Shown here piece by piece: positions 7,393 to 16,649 of a stretch of DNA of 64,000 bases. Below the pieces are notes generated by a model that searched no databases, was not told where the DNA came from, and was given only the letters and a program-made list of their open reading frames with translations. Location of the stretch: NCBI RefSeq assembly GCF_030534335.1, contig NZ_CP130565.1, positions 1,323,501 through 1,387,500 on the forward strand. The letters run 5' to 3'. The stretch comes from Marivirga harenae (GTDB lineage: Bacteria > Bacteroidota > Bacteroidia > Cytophagales > Cyclobacteriaceae). Numbering within the stretch: the first letter of the stretch is position 1; each line of letters starts with the position of its first letter. A program made the position numbers and the translations under genes.

Positions 7393-8421
7393 ATGGGGAT
7401 ATTTGATTTCTTTTCAAGTGACATAGCCATAGATTTAGGTACAGCCAATACCTTAATTATTCATAAAGACAAAATAGTGGTGGACGAGCCTTCCATCATT
7501 GCCATTGATAAAGCTACTAACAAAGTGTTGGCCATAGGGCGCCAAGCCATGCAAATGCATGAAAAAACTCACGAAAACATAAAGACCATTCGGCCTTTAA
7601 AAGATGGGGTAATTGCTGACTTCCATGCTGCGGAGCATATGATTCGTGGGATGATAAAAATGATTGATGGAGGGAAAAGGAGTTTCATGCCGTCTTCCCA
7701 CAGAATGGTGATTTGTATTCCTTCCGGAATAACAGAGGTGGAAAAAAGAGCCGTTCGAGATTCAGCTGAGCATGCAGGCGCTAAAGAGGTTTATATGATT
7801 CACGAACCTATTGCTGCTAGCATCGGGATTGGTGTAGATATAGAACAGCCGGTGGGATCAATGGTTGTTGATATTGGAGGTGGAACAACCGAGATTGCCG
7901 TTATAGCACTTTCCGGAATTGTATGTGATCAATCCATTCGAGTAGCAGGTGATACATTCACAAAAGACATTTTGGATTATATGCGAAGGCAACACAATCT
8001 TTTGATTGGGGAGCGTTCTGCTGAGAAAATTAAAATAGAAGTAGGAGCTGCTTTAACAGAACTAGATGACGGACCTGAAGATTATGAAATCAGAGGGCGA
8101 GACTTGATGACGGGAATTCCGAAAGTTATTAAAGTTTCTTATTCAGAAATTGCTTTTGCTATTGATAAATCGGTATCAAAAATAGAGGAGGCGGTGCTTA
8201 AAGCACTGGAGATTTCCCCGCCAGAGTTGTCGGCAGATATTTATGATAATGGAATTCATTTAACTGGAGGAGGTGCTTTATTAAGAGGGCTCGATAAAAG
8301 ATTAGCACTTAAAACCAAGTTACCGATTCATGTTGCTGATGATCCATTGAGAGCGGTAGTTCGTGGTACTGGTTTGGCTTTGAAAAATTTGAATCATTAC
8401 AAAGCCGTTTTAATGAGTTAA
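7393..8421 (+). CDS. mreB: Rod-shape-determining actin homologue MreB
   Basis: A 342-residue MreB of normal length that starts MGIFDFFSSDIAIDLGTANT. The actin-fold phosphate-1 motif DLGTANT, phosphate-2 motif DIGGGTTEIAV and adenosine motif LTGGGALLRG are all present. It forms membrane-associated filaments that direct the elongation machinery for lateral peptidoglycan synthesis. It is the first gene of mreB-mreC-mreD-PBP2-rodA, the standard elongasome cluster. A terminator-like hairpin separates it from mreC. Confidence 0.97.
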   Translation: MGIFDFFSSDIAIDLGTANTLIIHKDKIVVDEPSIIAIDKATNKVLAIGRQAMQMHEKTHENIKTIRPLKDGVIADFHAAEHMIRGMIKMIDGGKRSFMPSSHRMVICIPSGITEVEKRAVRDSAEHAGAKEVYMIHEPIAASIGIGVDIEQPVGSMVVDIGGGTTEIAVIALSGIVCDQSIRVAGDTFTKDILDYMRRQHNLLIGERSAEKIKIEVGAALTELDDGPEDYEIRGRDLMTGIPKVIKVSYSEIAFAIDKSVSKIEEAVLKALEISPPELSADIYDNGIHLTGGGALLRGLDKRLALKTKLPIHVADDPLRAVVRGTGLALKNLNHYKAVLMS

Positions 8422-8448
8422 ATGAATTATTTGATACAAAATATTTTT

Positions 8449-8488
8449 GGAAAAGGGAATCCTACGAAAGGCATTCCTTTTTCCTTTT
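8449..8488 (+). terminator. Terminator-like hairpin between mreB and mreC
   Basis: GGAAAAGGGAAT (8449-8460) pairs with ATTCCTTTTTCC (8473-8484) with one unpaired base, followed by a short T run. It lies in the 106-base gap and could reduce transcription of mreCD-PBP2-rodA relative to mreB. Confidence 0.5.
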
Positions 8489-8527
8489 TAAAGCAATTTA
8501 TTTTTTTGCCTGTAATCCAAAAGGTAA

Positions 8528-9364
8528 ATGCGTAGGCTATTTCAATTTATTTATCAATATAGGGCTTTCTTTATCTTTTTATTATTGGAAGTCATCAGTG
8601 GCTGGCTTGTCGTTAATCATAATGATTATATAAGCGCGTCATATTTCAATAGTTCAAGTGCCATAGCAGGAAATGTTTATGAAAATAAACAAGCGGTACA
8701 AGATTATTTCCAGCTAGCGAAAGTGAATAAAAACCTAGTTCAAGAAAATGAACTATTGCGTAACCGGCTAGCGGGGGATAGTATTTTTCTAGATACTGCA
8801 GAAGTAAATATACCATTTGAGCTTTCAGGGCAATATGAATTTGTAACAGGAAAAGTTGTTAATAATTCTGTCCATCGTTTTAGAAACTATTTTACCCTAA
8901 ACATTGGAAGTGAAGAAGGCGTGGAGGAAGGAATGGGTGTGATTAATCCTCAAGGTCTAGTCGGAAAAATTAAAAGTGTATCAACTAATTTTTCTACTGC
9001 TTATTCTGCTTTACATAGCAGTTTGCTAATATCTGTGCTAATTGATGATACAGAGACTCTATGTACGGCAAAATGGTCCGGTGAAGACCCTACTGAAATC
9101 TCATTAGAATATGTTCCGCGACACATTAAAGTACAAGAAGGGATGCAAGTGGTAAGCTCTGGCTATGATTCCATTTTTCCACAAGGAGTTAAATTAGGAA
9201 AGGTCAAAAATGTTGAAATAGATGAAGAATCAACTTTTTATGATATTGAAGTGTCGCTATCTGCGGATTTCTTCAGTTTGGATTACGTGTATGTAATTGG
9301 AAATAAATTGATGCAAGAGAAAGATTCGTTGGAACAAGAATTACAATCAGAATATGAACAGTAG
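8528..9364 (+). CDS. mreC: Rod-shape-determining protein MreC
   Basis: A 278-residue MreC. One N-terminal membrane helix (about residues 12-30) is followed by a coiled-coil region (VQDYFQLAKVNKNLVQENELL). A periplasmic beta-rich domain contains GKVVNNS, NYFTLNIGSEEGVEEGMGV and VVSSGYDSIFPQGVKLGKV, the typical MreC core. It acts as a periplasmic scaffold that activates PBP2/RodA. The 3' end overlaps mreD by 11 bases, indicating coupled translation. The acidic C-terminal tail (KDSLEQELQSEYEQ) is a variable extension. Confidence 0.95.
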   Translation: MRRLFQFIYQYRAFFIFLLLEVISGWLVVNHNDYISASYFNSSSAIAGNVYENKQAVQDYFQLAKVNKNLVQENELLRNRLAGDSIFLDTAEVNIPFELSGQYEFVTGKVVNNSVHRFRNYFTLNIGSEEGVEEGMGVINPQGLVGKIKSVSTNFSTAYSALHSSLLISVLIDDTETLCTAKWSGEDPTEISLEYVPRHIKVQEGMQVVSSGYDSIFPQGVKLGKVKNVEIDEESTFYDIEVSLSADFFSLDYVYVIGNKLMQEKDSLEQELQSEYEQ

Positions 9365-9875
9365 CAATAATGTAAAACAAATTTTGATCTGGGTGCTGTT
9401 CGTAGCATCTCAAATATTGTTTGCACAAAATTTCGTGTTGTATAATCGCGCATTCTGTTTTGTATATGTTGGATTCTTGCTATTACTACCTTTAGGAATA
9501 TCCAGAAATTACATTTTACTAATTGGCTTTTTCACAGGGTTTATTATAGATGTCTTTTACAACAGTCTGGGAACCCATATGGCAGCCATGACTCTAATTG
9601 CCTTTTTAAGGCCAATTTGGTTAAATGCGATTACCCCGAGAGGAGGGTATGAAAATGTCGATAGTCCCGCCATTAAAGACTTAAGTCTGTCATGGTTTTT
9701 GGCTTATGCATTACCATTAATGTTTTTGCATTTAGCAGTGGTCTTTTTTATTGAAGCAGGTGGCTTTCACATGTTTTTTTATGTGATTTCGAAGGTGTTA
9801 TTGAGCACTTTATTAACTGCATTGGTGTTAGTAATCCTACAATATCTTTTTTATTCAAAAGGAAGGTTTTCATGA
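9354..9875 (+). CDS. mreD: Rod-shape-determining protein MreD
   Basis: A 173-residue integral membrane protein with about five hydrophobic segments, in the mreD position between mreC and PBP2. The helix FTGFIIDVFYNSLGTHMAAM carries the acidic residue and GxH pattern seen in Bacteroidota MreD. Sequence conservation in this family is poor, so size, topology and context carry the identification. It overlaps both neighbours (11 bases with mreC, 4 with PBP2). Confidence 0.88.
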   Translation: MNSSNNVKQILIWVLFVASQILFAQNFVLYNRAFCFVYVGFLLLLPLGISRNYILLIGFFTGFIIDVFYNSLGTHMAAMTLIAFLRPIWLNAITPRGGYENVDSPAIKDLSLSWFLAYALPLMFLHLAVVFFIEAGGFHMFFYVISKVLLSTLLTALVLVILQYLFYSKGRFS

Positions 9876-11683
9876 TAGAGAATAGGAAATACATCATTCA
9901 AATTTTAATCATAGTAGTTGGATTAATATTCTTATTGAAGTTATTCTCCATTCAAGTGATGGATAGTCGTTACAAAATGGCGGCTGAAAACAATGTGATC
10001 AACAAGGTGGTGCAATATCCTTATAGAGGATTGATCTTAGATAGAAATAGGCAAATTATTGTGCACAACACGCCTGTCTATGATATAATGGTTGTCCCAA
10101 AAGAGGTGGAGGTTCAAGACACCACTACTTTTTGCGATCTGTTGAACATTACAAGAGAAGAGTTTCAGTCGAAAATCCAAAAAGCAAAAGAATATTCGTA
10201 CATAAAACAATCTCTTTTTTATCCGCAATTAAGTAATGAGGAATTTGCCAAGATTCAAACTCGTTTGGTTGAATATCAAGGGTTTTATCCTGTGGCGCGA
10301 ACGGTTAGAAAATATCCGGAGCCTATCCTAGCTAATGGACTGGGATATATCGGTGAAGTAAGCAAAAGACAGTTAGAAAGAGATACTACTAACTATTACA
10401 AACAAGGGGATTTTATAGGGATTTCTGGTATTGAGGCCGCATATGAGGAAGAATTGAGAGGAAAAAGAGGGGTAAAATATAAATTAGTAAATGTAAGAGG
10501 AATTGAAAAAGGGTCTTTTAATGATGGGAAATTTGATACACTTTCTGTTCCGGGAAATAATTTAGTATCCACTATCGATTTGGATCTTCAGAAATATGCA
10601 GAGTATTTGATGGACGATAAAGTGGGGAGTATTGTGGCTATTGAACCGTCAACAGGTGAAATTTTGGCGTTTGTAAATAGCCCTTCTTATGACCCCAACA
10701 TGTTAGCGGGAAGAAACTATAGTAAGAACTTTGGAGAGCTAAATAAAGATACGCTAAAACCGCTTTTCAACAGGCCAATTATGGCTCAGTATCGACCGGG
10801 TTCGGTATTTAAATTAGTACAATCCTTAATTGCTTTACAAGAGGGAGTGATTACACCATCTACAAGAACGGTATGTAACAGAGGGACTATCAATTGTCAC
10901 GGGTCTCATACCAATGAAGATTTACATGGCGCTATCAAGTATTCCTGTAATCCTTACTTTTATCATACTTTTAGAAAGATCATCCAGCAGGGAAAGGTAG
11001 AGGGGATGAACAAGGATGCGAGAGTGGGACTAACTACTTGGAACAACTATTTAAGTGACTTGGGATTTGGTAGAAGATTAGGCATCGATATTCCAAACGA
11101 AAGTCCCGGTATGGTTCCAGGCCCTACCTACTATGACCGATATTATCAGAAAGATCATTGGAATTTCTATACTATTTTCTCTTTAAGTATTGGAGAAGGA
11201 GAATTGTTGACTACACCCTTACAAGTGGCTAATCTAGCTTCAATTTTAGCAAATAGGGGCTATTACATCCAACCACATATGGTAAAAGGTATTGAAACCT
11301 CAGATTCTTACTACAACATTCAATATGACAGGCAGAATACTGGTATTGATTCTGTTCATTTTAAAACGGTCGTAGATGCGATGGGCGAAATTGTGGATGG
11401 AACCGCTAGAGTAGCTAGGGTAAAAGACATACAAATTGCAGGAAAGACAGGTACTGTACAAAATAAGAATAGCTTTGACCACTCCGCTTTTATGGCTTTT
11501 GCACCCAAAGAGAATCCAAAAATTGCCATTTCGGTTTATGTTGAAAATGCAGGTTGGGGCGGAGGAGTTGCTGCAGCAATAACAGGTTTACTTATTGAAA
11601 AATACATTAAAGGTGAAGTCGCTTCTAATAGAGCTTGGGTGGAAAATTACGTCATGACCAAAGCATATTTAAATAATTTATGA
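9872..11683 (+). CDS. mrdA: Penicillin-binding protein 2 (elongasome transpeptidase)
   Basis: A 603-residue class B PBP. It has one N-terminal membrane helix (residues 8-27), a PBP dimerisation domain to about residue 210, then the transpeptidase domain. The three active-site motifs are SxxK with nucleophile Ser311 (SVFK), SxN at 358-360 (SCN) and KTG at 525-527 (KTGT). It cross-links peptidoglycan during side-wall growth with the glycosyltransferase RodA. The start overlaps the end of mreD and the stop overlaps rodA, each by four bases. Confidence 0.97.
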   Translation: MIENRKYIIQILIIVVGLIFLLKLFSIQVMDSRYKMAAENNVINKVVQYPYRGLILDRNRQIIVHNTPVYDIMVVPKEVEVQDTTTFCDLLNITREEFQSKIQKAKEYSYIKQSLFYPQLSNEEFAKIQTRLVEYQGFYPVARTVRKYPEPILANGLGYIGEVSKRQLERDTTNYYKQGDFIGISGIEAAYEEELRGKRGVKYKLVNVRGIEKGSFNDGKFDTLSVPGNNLVSTIDLDLQKYAEYLMDDKVGSIVAIEPSTGEILAFVNSPSYDPNMLAGRNYSKNFGELNKDTLKPLFNRPIMAQYRPGSVFKLVQSLIALQEGVITPSTRTVCNRGTINCHGSHTNEDLHGAIKYSCNPYFYHTFRKIIQQGKVEGMNKDARVGLTTWNNYLSDLGFGRRLGIDIPNESPGMVPGPTYYDRYYQKDHWNFYTIFSLSIGEGELLTTPLQVANLASILANRGYYIQPHMVKGIETSDSYYNIQYDRQNTGIDSVHFKTVVDAMGEIVDGTARVARVKDIQIAGKTGTVQNKNSFDHSAFMAFAPKENPKIAISVYVENAGWGGGVAAAITGLLIEKYIKGEVASNRAWVENYVMTKAYLNNL

Positions 11684-12948
11684 GAAGGCAGGATAGTTTA
11701 TGGAATAGGGTCGATTGGTTGCTGATAGCGGTATTTTTCATATTGGTTATCTTAGGATGGCTAAATATTTATGCAGTAGTTTATGATGCAGAACAGAGCC
11801 AAAATATTTTCAGTTTTGATCTAAATTCAGGAAAACAACTAGCATGGATTGCCGGATCGCTTGTGATTATTATAGCGATAATGATTCTGGATTATAAATT
11901 CTTTGATAGTTTCGCTTATTATATATATGCGGGTTTTTTGGTGCTTCTGGTACTAGTTTTATTTTTCGGAAAGGAAATAGCTGGAAATCAATCCTGGTTT
12001 GTTTTTGGCCCCGTTCGACTCCAACCCTCTGAATTCACGAAATTTGCTACCGCTTTGGCAGTGGCCAAGTATTTTAGCGCTAAGAATGTACGCCTCGACA
12101 AATTCAATGAACAGATTAAATCCTCATTGTTGGTATTGGTGCCCATGATTTTAATTGTATTACAAGGTGATGCAGGAACTGCAATGGTGTTTATTAGCTT
12201 TATTATTGTTTACTATAGAGAGGGACTTCCTTCTTTTTATGTGATCACCGGGCTGTCGGTTGCTATCATTTTCATTTTGACCTTGCTTGTTGATCAATTG
12301 TATTTAACTATTGGGGTCATAGTTTTAGCTACTATTATTGTTGTCATCAATAATAAGCGATTAAAGAATATTGGAGTGACAATTTTGATGGCTGTCATTG
12401 TTATTGGCGTAATACAAAGTGTTGATTATGTTATATCAGATGTGCTCAAACCCCATCAACAAAATAGATTAAAGGCTTTGGTTAACCCTGATGCAGATCC
12501 TTTAGGCTATGGCTGGAATGTTACCCAATCAAAAATAGCCATTGGCTCTGGTGGTACATTTGGGAAAGGTTTTCTCGAAGGAACCCAAACTAAGTTCGAC
12601 TTCGTCCCGGAGCAAAGTACAGATTTTATTTTCTGCACTATTGGTGAAGAACATGGCTGGGCGGGAAGTTTTGTTTTGATAGTACTTTTTTTGGTGCTAA
12701 TGATCAGAGTCGTTTTTATTGCAGAAAGGCAGAAATCAAATTTTGCAAGAATTTATGGCTATGCAGTAGCGGGGATATTCTTTTTTCACTTTGGAATTAA
12801 TATAGGCATGACTATAGGACTTTTTCCTGTCGCGGGTATTCCACTTCCATTTTTTAGCTATGGAGGCTCTTCACTTTGGTCTTTTACTATTTTGCTATTC
12901 GTATTGATTAAGCTAGATGCCCACAGGATGCAGGTATTGACCCGTTAA
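11680..12948 (+). CDS. rodA: SEDS peptidoglycan glycosyltransferase RodA
   Basis: A 422-residue polytopic membrane protein with about ten hydrophobic segments. SEDS-family signatures are RLQPSEFTKFA, QGDAGTAMVF, FVPEQSTDFIF...GEEHGW and the C-terminal GIPLPFFSYGGSS. It polymerises lipid II with PBP2 as partner, and the two genes overlap by four bases. It is the last gene of the cluster: the next gene is convergent and the stop codons are adjacent, with no room for a separate terminator. Confidence 0.96.
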   Translation: MRRQDSLWNRVDWLLIAVFFILVILGWLNIYAVVYDAEQSQNIFSFDLNSGKQLAWIAGSLVIIIAIMILDYKFFDSFAYYIYAGFLVLLVLVLFFGKEIAGNQSWFVFGPVRLQPSEFTKFATALAVAKYFSAKNVRLDKFNEQIKSSLLVLVPMILIVLQGDAGTAMVFISFIIVYYREGLPSFYVITGLSVAIIFILTLLVDQLYLTIGVIVLATIIVVINNKRLKNIGVTILMAVIVIGVIQSVDYVISDVLKPHQQNRLKALVNPDADPLGYGWNVTQSKIAIGSGGTFGKGFLEGTQTKFDFVPEQSTDFIFCTIGEEHGWAGSFVLIVLFLVLMIRVVFIAERQKSNFARIYGYAVAGIFFFHFGINIGMTIGLFPVAGIPLPFFSYGGSSLWSFTILLFVLIKLDAHRMQVLTR

Positions 12949-14001
12949 TTAATCTCCATCGGAATCACTAAAAGTGGTCACCAATCCTAGTTGACTCATC
13001 AAATCTGTTTTGAGTATGATACTTAGATTAAGAGATTCAAGATATAACAGATCAACTTTTTTTGATTCTTCAAGTATGAGTTCTGACAATGGTTTTTTTT
13101 CTCCTTCTAGATTAGCTTTTAGGCTATTAATCTGTTGGTTGATCTTTACGTCTAATTGTATATTATCTGACATCTTGATATTCAAAGAGTTTAGATAATC
13201 ATCAACACCTTCTTTGGTTCCCCCATTAAATGATTCTTGTAATGCTTCCAACTTTGACTCGATTAATTCTGAGGAGATTTTGCTATATGGAGCTTGAAGA
13301 TTAAAGATGTTCCTTTCAATACCCACAGTTTTTCCTGCGGGTCTTCCAATTTCATCTCCCTTCATATAGTCTACTACTTCAATCCACTGATTAGCAAGTT
13401 TGGTTATACTCGACATTAATTCGCTTCCTGTGTTTTGGGCAAATTCTTTTGCATATTGATCTCTCCATTTTTTCAATACCTGCCGATTCAATTCCACTAA
13501 GCGATTACATAGCATTTCCATAAAGGCGATTTTAGTTTTCTGATCAACTGAATCTTCTGTAAAAAGTAGAAATTCTAAAGCCCCTAATCCTTGGCTATTA
13601 CTTCCTAGCGATTGGATGTGGTCTCGGTTTCCATCAAAGTTGGATACTTGCTTTGACAGTTTTGTGGTATCCACCGGAAAGTAGTAAAAGCTGTTTTTAA
13701 TTAGCAACTCATCTACTGGTCCAAAACGATAGGGCGCGGTTTTAGCCCAATTTATTGCAGCTGTTTTCCAAGAATTTCGCAAGATATTGATACGAGCAGT
13801 ATCAGTTTTATTTCTGGAAGCAACTAATTCATGTTGCAGGTTTTCAAAGCTGGCAAGACTTTTTTCGTAGGCAGGGATTGCCAAGTTAAAGGCAATATTT
13901 TTAAGCATTGGACCTTTGTCGAAATCTGTTTTTTCCTTAGTGTCACTGCAACCAAAGAGTAGCACTGTTAGCCCGAAATAAATAACGATTATATTTTTCA
14001 T
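12949..14001 (-). CDS. Imelysin-family (M75-like) lipoprotein, downstream copy
   Basis: About 350 residues from the ATG at 14001. That start lies one base after the stop of the upstream oxidoreductase gene and begins a clean lipoprotein signal ending LLFGCSD. A start six codons earlier would overlap that gene and add LIPYK. The imelysin fold is visible in the helical repeats, FGPVDELL and the block SQGLGALEFLLFTED. The family's G-x-H-x-x-E motif is degenerate: Glu is kept but Gly stands where His is expected. Family members are cell-surface iron-regulated proteins, and the role in iron uptake or binding is inferred. It is the last gene of a three-gene operon. Confidence 0.85.
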   Translation of the reverse strand: MKNIIVIYFGLTVLLFGCSDTKEKTDFDKGPMLKNIAFNLAIPAYEKSLASFENLQHELVASRNKTDTARINILRNSWKTAAINWAKTAPYRFGPVDELLIKNSFYYFPVDTTKLSKQVSNFDGNRDHIQSLGSNSQGLGALEFLLFTEDSVDQKTKIAFMEMLCNRLVELNRQVLKKWRDQYAKEFAQNTGSELMSSITKLANQWIEVVDYMKGDEIGRPAGKTVGIERNIFNLQAPYSKISSELIESKLEALQESFNGGTKEGVDDYLNSLNIKMSDNIQLDVKINQQINSLKANLEGEKKPLSELILEESKKVDLLYLESLNLSIILKTDLMSQLGLVTTFSDSDGD

Positions 14002-14002
14002 C

Positions 14003-15391
14003 TTATAAGGAATTAACAAAAGAGATTAAATTTTCCCTTTCAATTTTCGATAAATTTTTAAACTCAGTTTTCGTTCTTTCAGCTTCCCCTCCGTGCCAAA
14101 GAATGGCTTCTTCTACATTTCTTGCTCTGCCATCGTGGAGTAAAGTAGTATGTCCGTTAACAGTTTTTACTAATCCAATACCCCACAGCGGAGCTGTCCT
14201 CCATTCAACTCCACTTGCATCACCATCTGGCCTTTGATCTGCTAGTTCTTCTCCCATATCGTGTACCAATAAATCCGTATATGGGTAAATCTTCTGTTTA
14301 CCAAATTCAGGGATATCATTATGCTGAGCAGTTGTAAATGAGGGGTTATGGCAACTACTGCAGCCAATTTCGGAAAATAGCTGAGCTCCTTGCATTACTT
14401 TTTCGCTGTTCGGTTCTCTCCTCTTAGGAACTGCCAAAACCTGTGAATATAGCGTCACGCGATCTAAAATATCATCGGATACCTCAGGATTACCACCGTT
14501 CGCAGCCTGAATCAGTTTTCCTTGATTCGAGGTTTCATTTTCTGCTGGAAATAGAGAACTACTTAACCCCATATCTCCCTGGAAAGCTGCAGCAACCTGC
14601 TGTCTTACATTTGGTTCATTAGCTTTCCAGCCAAATCTGCCTAACTGGAGGTTGTCCGTCAACACATTTTTAACATAATTTGGCCGCCCAGAAATGCCGT
14701 CACTGTTATGATCCTGCGGATCTGATAGCGCAAGTATGTCATCTGCAGCAATGGCTTCCAATAAACCTAATCCGATAATATGTGGTGCTACTCGTGGAGA
14801 AACCAATACATCCTGCTGCATGGATCCATAATTCAACTGGGTGAATGTATACAAAGGTTTTCGTAGAGAGTATCTTTCTCCATCAGGATAAGCCCCTATA
14901 ATTTCTTCATAGTTGATTTCTACTTGACCCTCTTCTTTCTCTCCTAAAATAGCAAGGTGGTTAAATTGATTGCCGTAATTAGGTTCTGGTTTTGTTTTTC
15001 CGCCCTCAGTTGGTACACTTAATCTAAAAAGTAGAGCGGACGATTGGCCTTTCTCAAAGCCAGGTTCTCCCTTGCCATCCAAAAAATGACAGCTTGAACA
15101 TGATTTGGCATTGAAAAGGGCTCCTAGTCCATCTAGGTCAGCCGTTGAGGATGGAGCTGTTACCCAGTTTCTTTTGAAAAATGCATTGCCGGTCACGAAC
15201 TGCATTTGCTGATCACTTGAAATATTGGGTGCGGCATGACCGAAAGCATTTACAGAGAAATCATCGGTTGTTGCTCGTCCACCCGGATACATTGCTGTTT
15301 CGCTCACTGCTTGATAGGTGCTTTTACTGCCGCAAGCATTCAAAATAATCGCGGCTATAAGAAGCGCCAGAAAGTATGCATTGTAACTCAT
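14003..15391 (-). CDS. Di-heme oxidoreductase family (DUF1111/DHOR) lipoprotein
   Basis: A 462-residue exported c-type cytochrome-like protein. A lipoprotein signal ends LNACGS. Two CxxCH heme-attachment sites are seen, CSSCH near residue 100 (followed by FLDGKGEP) and CSSCH near 350. The core motifs LLEAIAADDILAL, GRFGWKANEPNVRQQ and WRTAPLWGIG are those of the di-heme oxidoreductase (putative thiol oxidoreductase) family. In other bacteria such genes sit with imelysins in iron-regulated clusters, and here it lies between two of them. The reaction is not established. It may be a surface redox partner for iron handling. Confidence 0.92.
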   Translation of the reverse strand: MSYNAYFLALLIAAIILNACGSKSTYQAVSETAMYPGGRATTDDFSVNAFGHAAPNISSDQQMQFVTGNAFFKRNWVTAPSSTADLDGLGALFNAKSCSSCHFLDGKGEPGFEKGQSSALLFRLSVPTEGGKTKPEPNYGNQFNHLAILGEKEEGQVEINYEEIIGAYPDGERYSLRKPLYTFTQLNYGSMQQDVLVSPRVAPHIIGLGLLEAIAADDILALSDPQDHNSDGISGRPNYVKNVLTDNLQLGRFGWKANEPNVRQQVAAAFQGDMGLSSSLFPAENETSNQGKLIQAANGGNPEVSDDILDRVTLYSQVLAVPKRREPNSEKVMQGAQLFSEIGCSSCHNPSFTTAQHNDIPEFGKQKIYPYTDLLVHDMGEELADQRPDGDASGVEWRTAPLWGIGLVKTVNGHTTLLHDGRARNVEEAILWHGGEAERTKTEFKNLSKIERENLISFVNSL

Positions 15392-15404
15392 CTACAGCTC
15401 GGGT

Positions 15405-16564
15405 TTATATTGCTTCAGGGTCAAACTGGAATCCAAATTTGCTAGCAGTTGCGGCTAACAGATCTCCTTGCTTTCGAAATAAGCCTATGGTCTTGGCAAT
15501 TTGCGCCCTCCCGCTCTCCTCTTTTATTTGCTGATCGAATGGAGCTTCAATCTTTTTACTTTCAGCTATTCCTGTGGCAATCGTTTTTTTCAATTCATCT
15601 GCCAATACTTGGTCTTTTTGTTTTAACACATCAAATATGCTCGGGCCTGATATATTATTTTCCCCTGTAAAAGACTGATATTTTCCTAAGAAGACGTTTT
15701 CAATGCCTTTAGCATTAGCCACAATATCATTATGGGTATTATCACTAAAACAAGAATGCTCATCTTCTTTGGATCGTAAGTCGTAAGCCACAAACATTCG
15801 TTCTCCTGCTAATTCTCCTTTACTTAGTTTGCCAAGACCAGATACAATTTTTTCTATAGATTGATCTGGGTTTGCTACAAATTTAGCACGGTAATTTTGT
15901 TGGTTTGGCTCCCATCCTGCCATGACTGAATTCAAGTCTTTGATCAGTAAATTCACTGTTTCAAGCAGATATTTTTTTCTCCTATCAGCATTTTTTGCAC
16001 TTCCTTTCTCTCCTTCTATATAATCTAGATACGTCCGTTGACCGGCCCTGGGCCATCACTTAGATCCTGGCCCCAGAGTAAGAATTCAATTGCATGGTAA
16101 CCAGAGCTAACATTAGTTTCACTCCCTTTTTCGTTCATAGAGGCAATGAATGCTGTCGTTATCTCGGGAAATTTTTCTGGGCTATTGATGATATTAACAT
16201 TGGTATTTTCAGCGGCAACGTAGTCTATATATGCTTCATCTAATGGCCATGCATTTATTTGTCCTTCCGGACCGTTTTCTCCATCTATCGGTCCACCATA
16301 AAAACGGAAGGCTTCGGATTGGCCATAACTTTTTCTCGCTAAAATCCATGCTTCTTTGCTTTTTGCAAACCCTGATTCGGTTGGGTTTTCAAGGAAACTT
16401 ATGATTACTTTTCTTAGTGCAATTGCATGCGTATGTACATCCTGATAATTCGCGTAGACAATGTTGCTATAGTTTTCTACGACCTCTTTGTTTGTGACCT
16501 GTTCCTGTGAACTGCAAGAAAAGAAGACAAATGCTGACATGAATAGGTAAATCGCGCGCTTCAT
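15405..16564 (-). pseudogene. Imelysin-family lipoprotein with a frameshift
   Basis: Two adjacent frames together make one imelysin protein of about 385 residues, the normal length. Part one (16564-16025) has the lipoprotein signal ending FFSCSS, the block RFYGGPIDGE and the intact motif GYHAIEFLLWGQD. It stops just after SDGPGPVNGR. Part two continues from about 16034 in another frame with TYLDYIEGE...NADRRKKYLL, exactly the segment expected next, and ends at 15405. A loss of one base (or gain of two) near 16030 explains this. It is a recent pseudogene or a sequencing error. It would be the first gene of the imelysin-DHOR-imelysin operon; the DHOR gene starts 13 bases after its stop. Confidence 0.85.
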
Positions 16565-16649
16565 TTTATTTAGATTTATTAAATATAATGCAAAAGTAAC
16601 ACAGAATGTTTTGAAAAAAAATGAAGTTTAAAAGAATGCACCAGACTTA

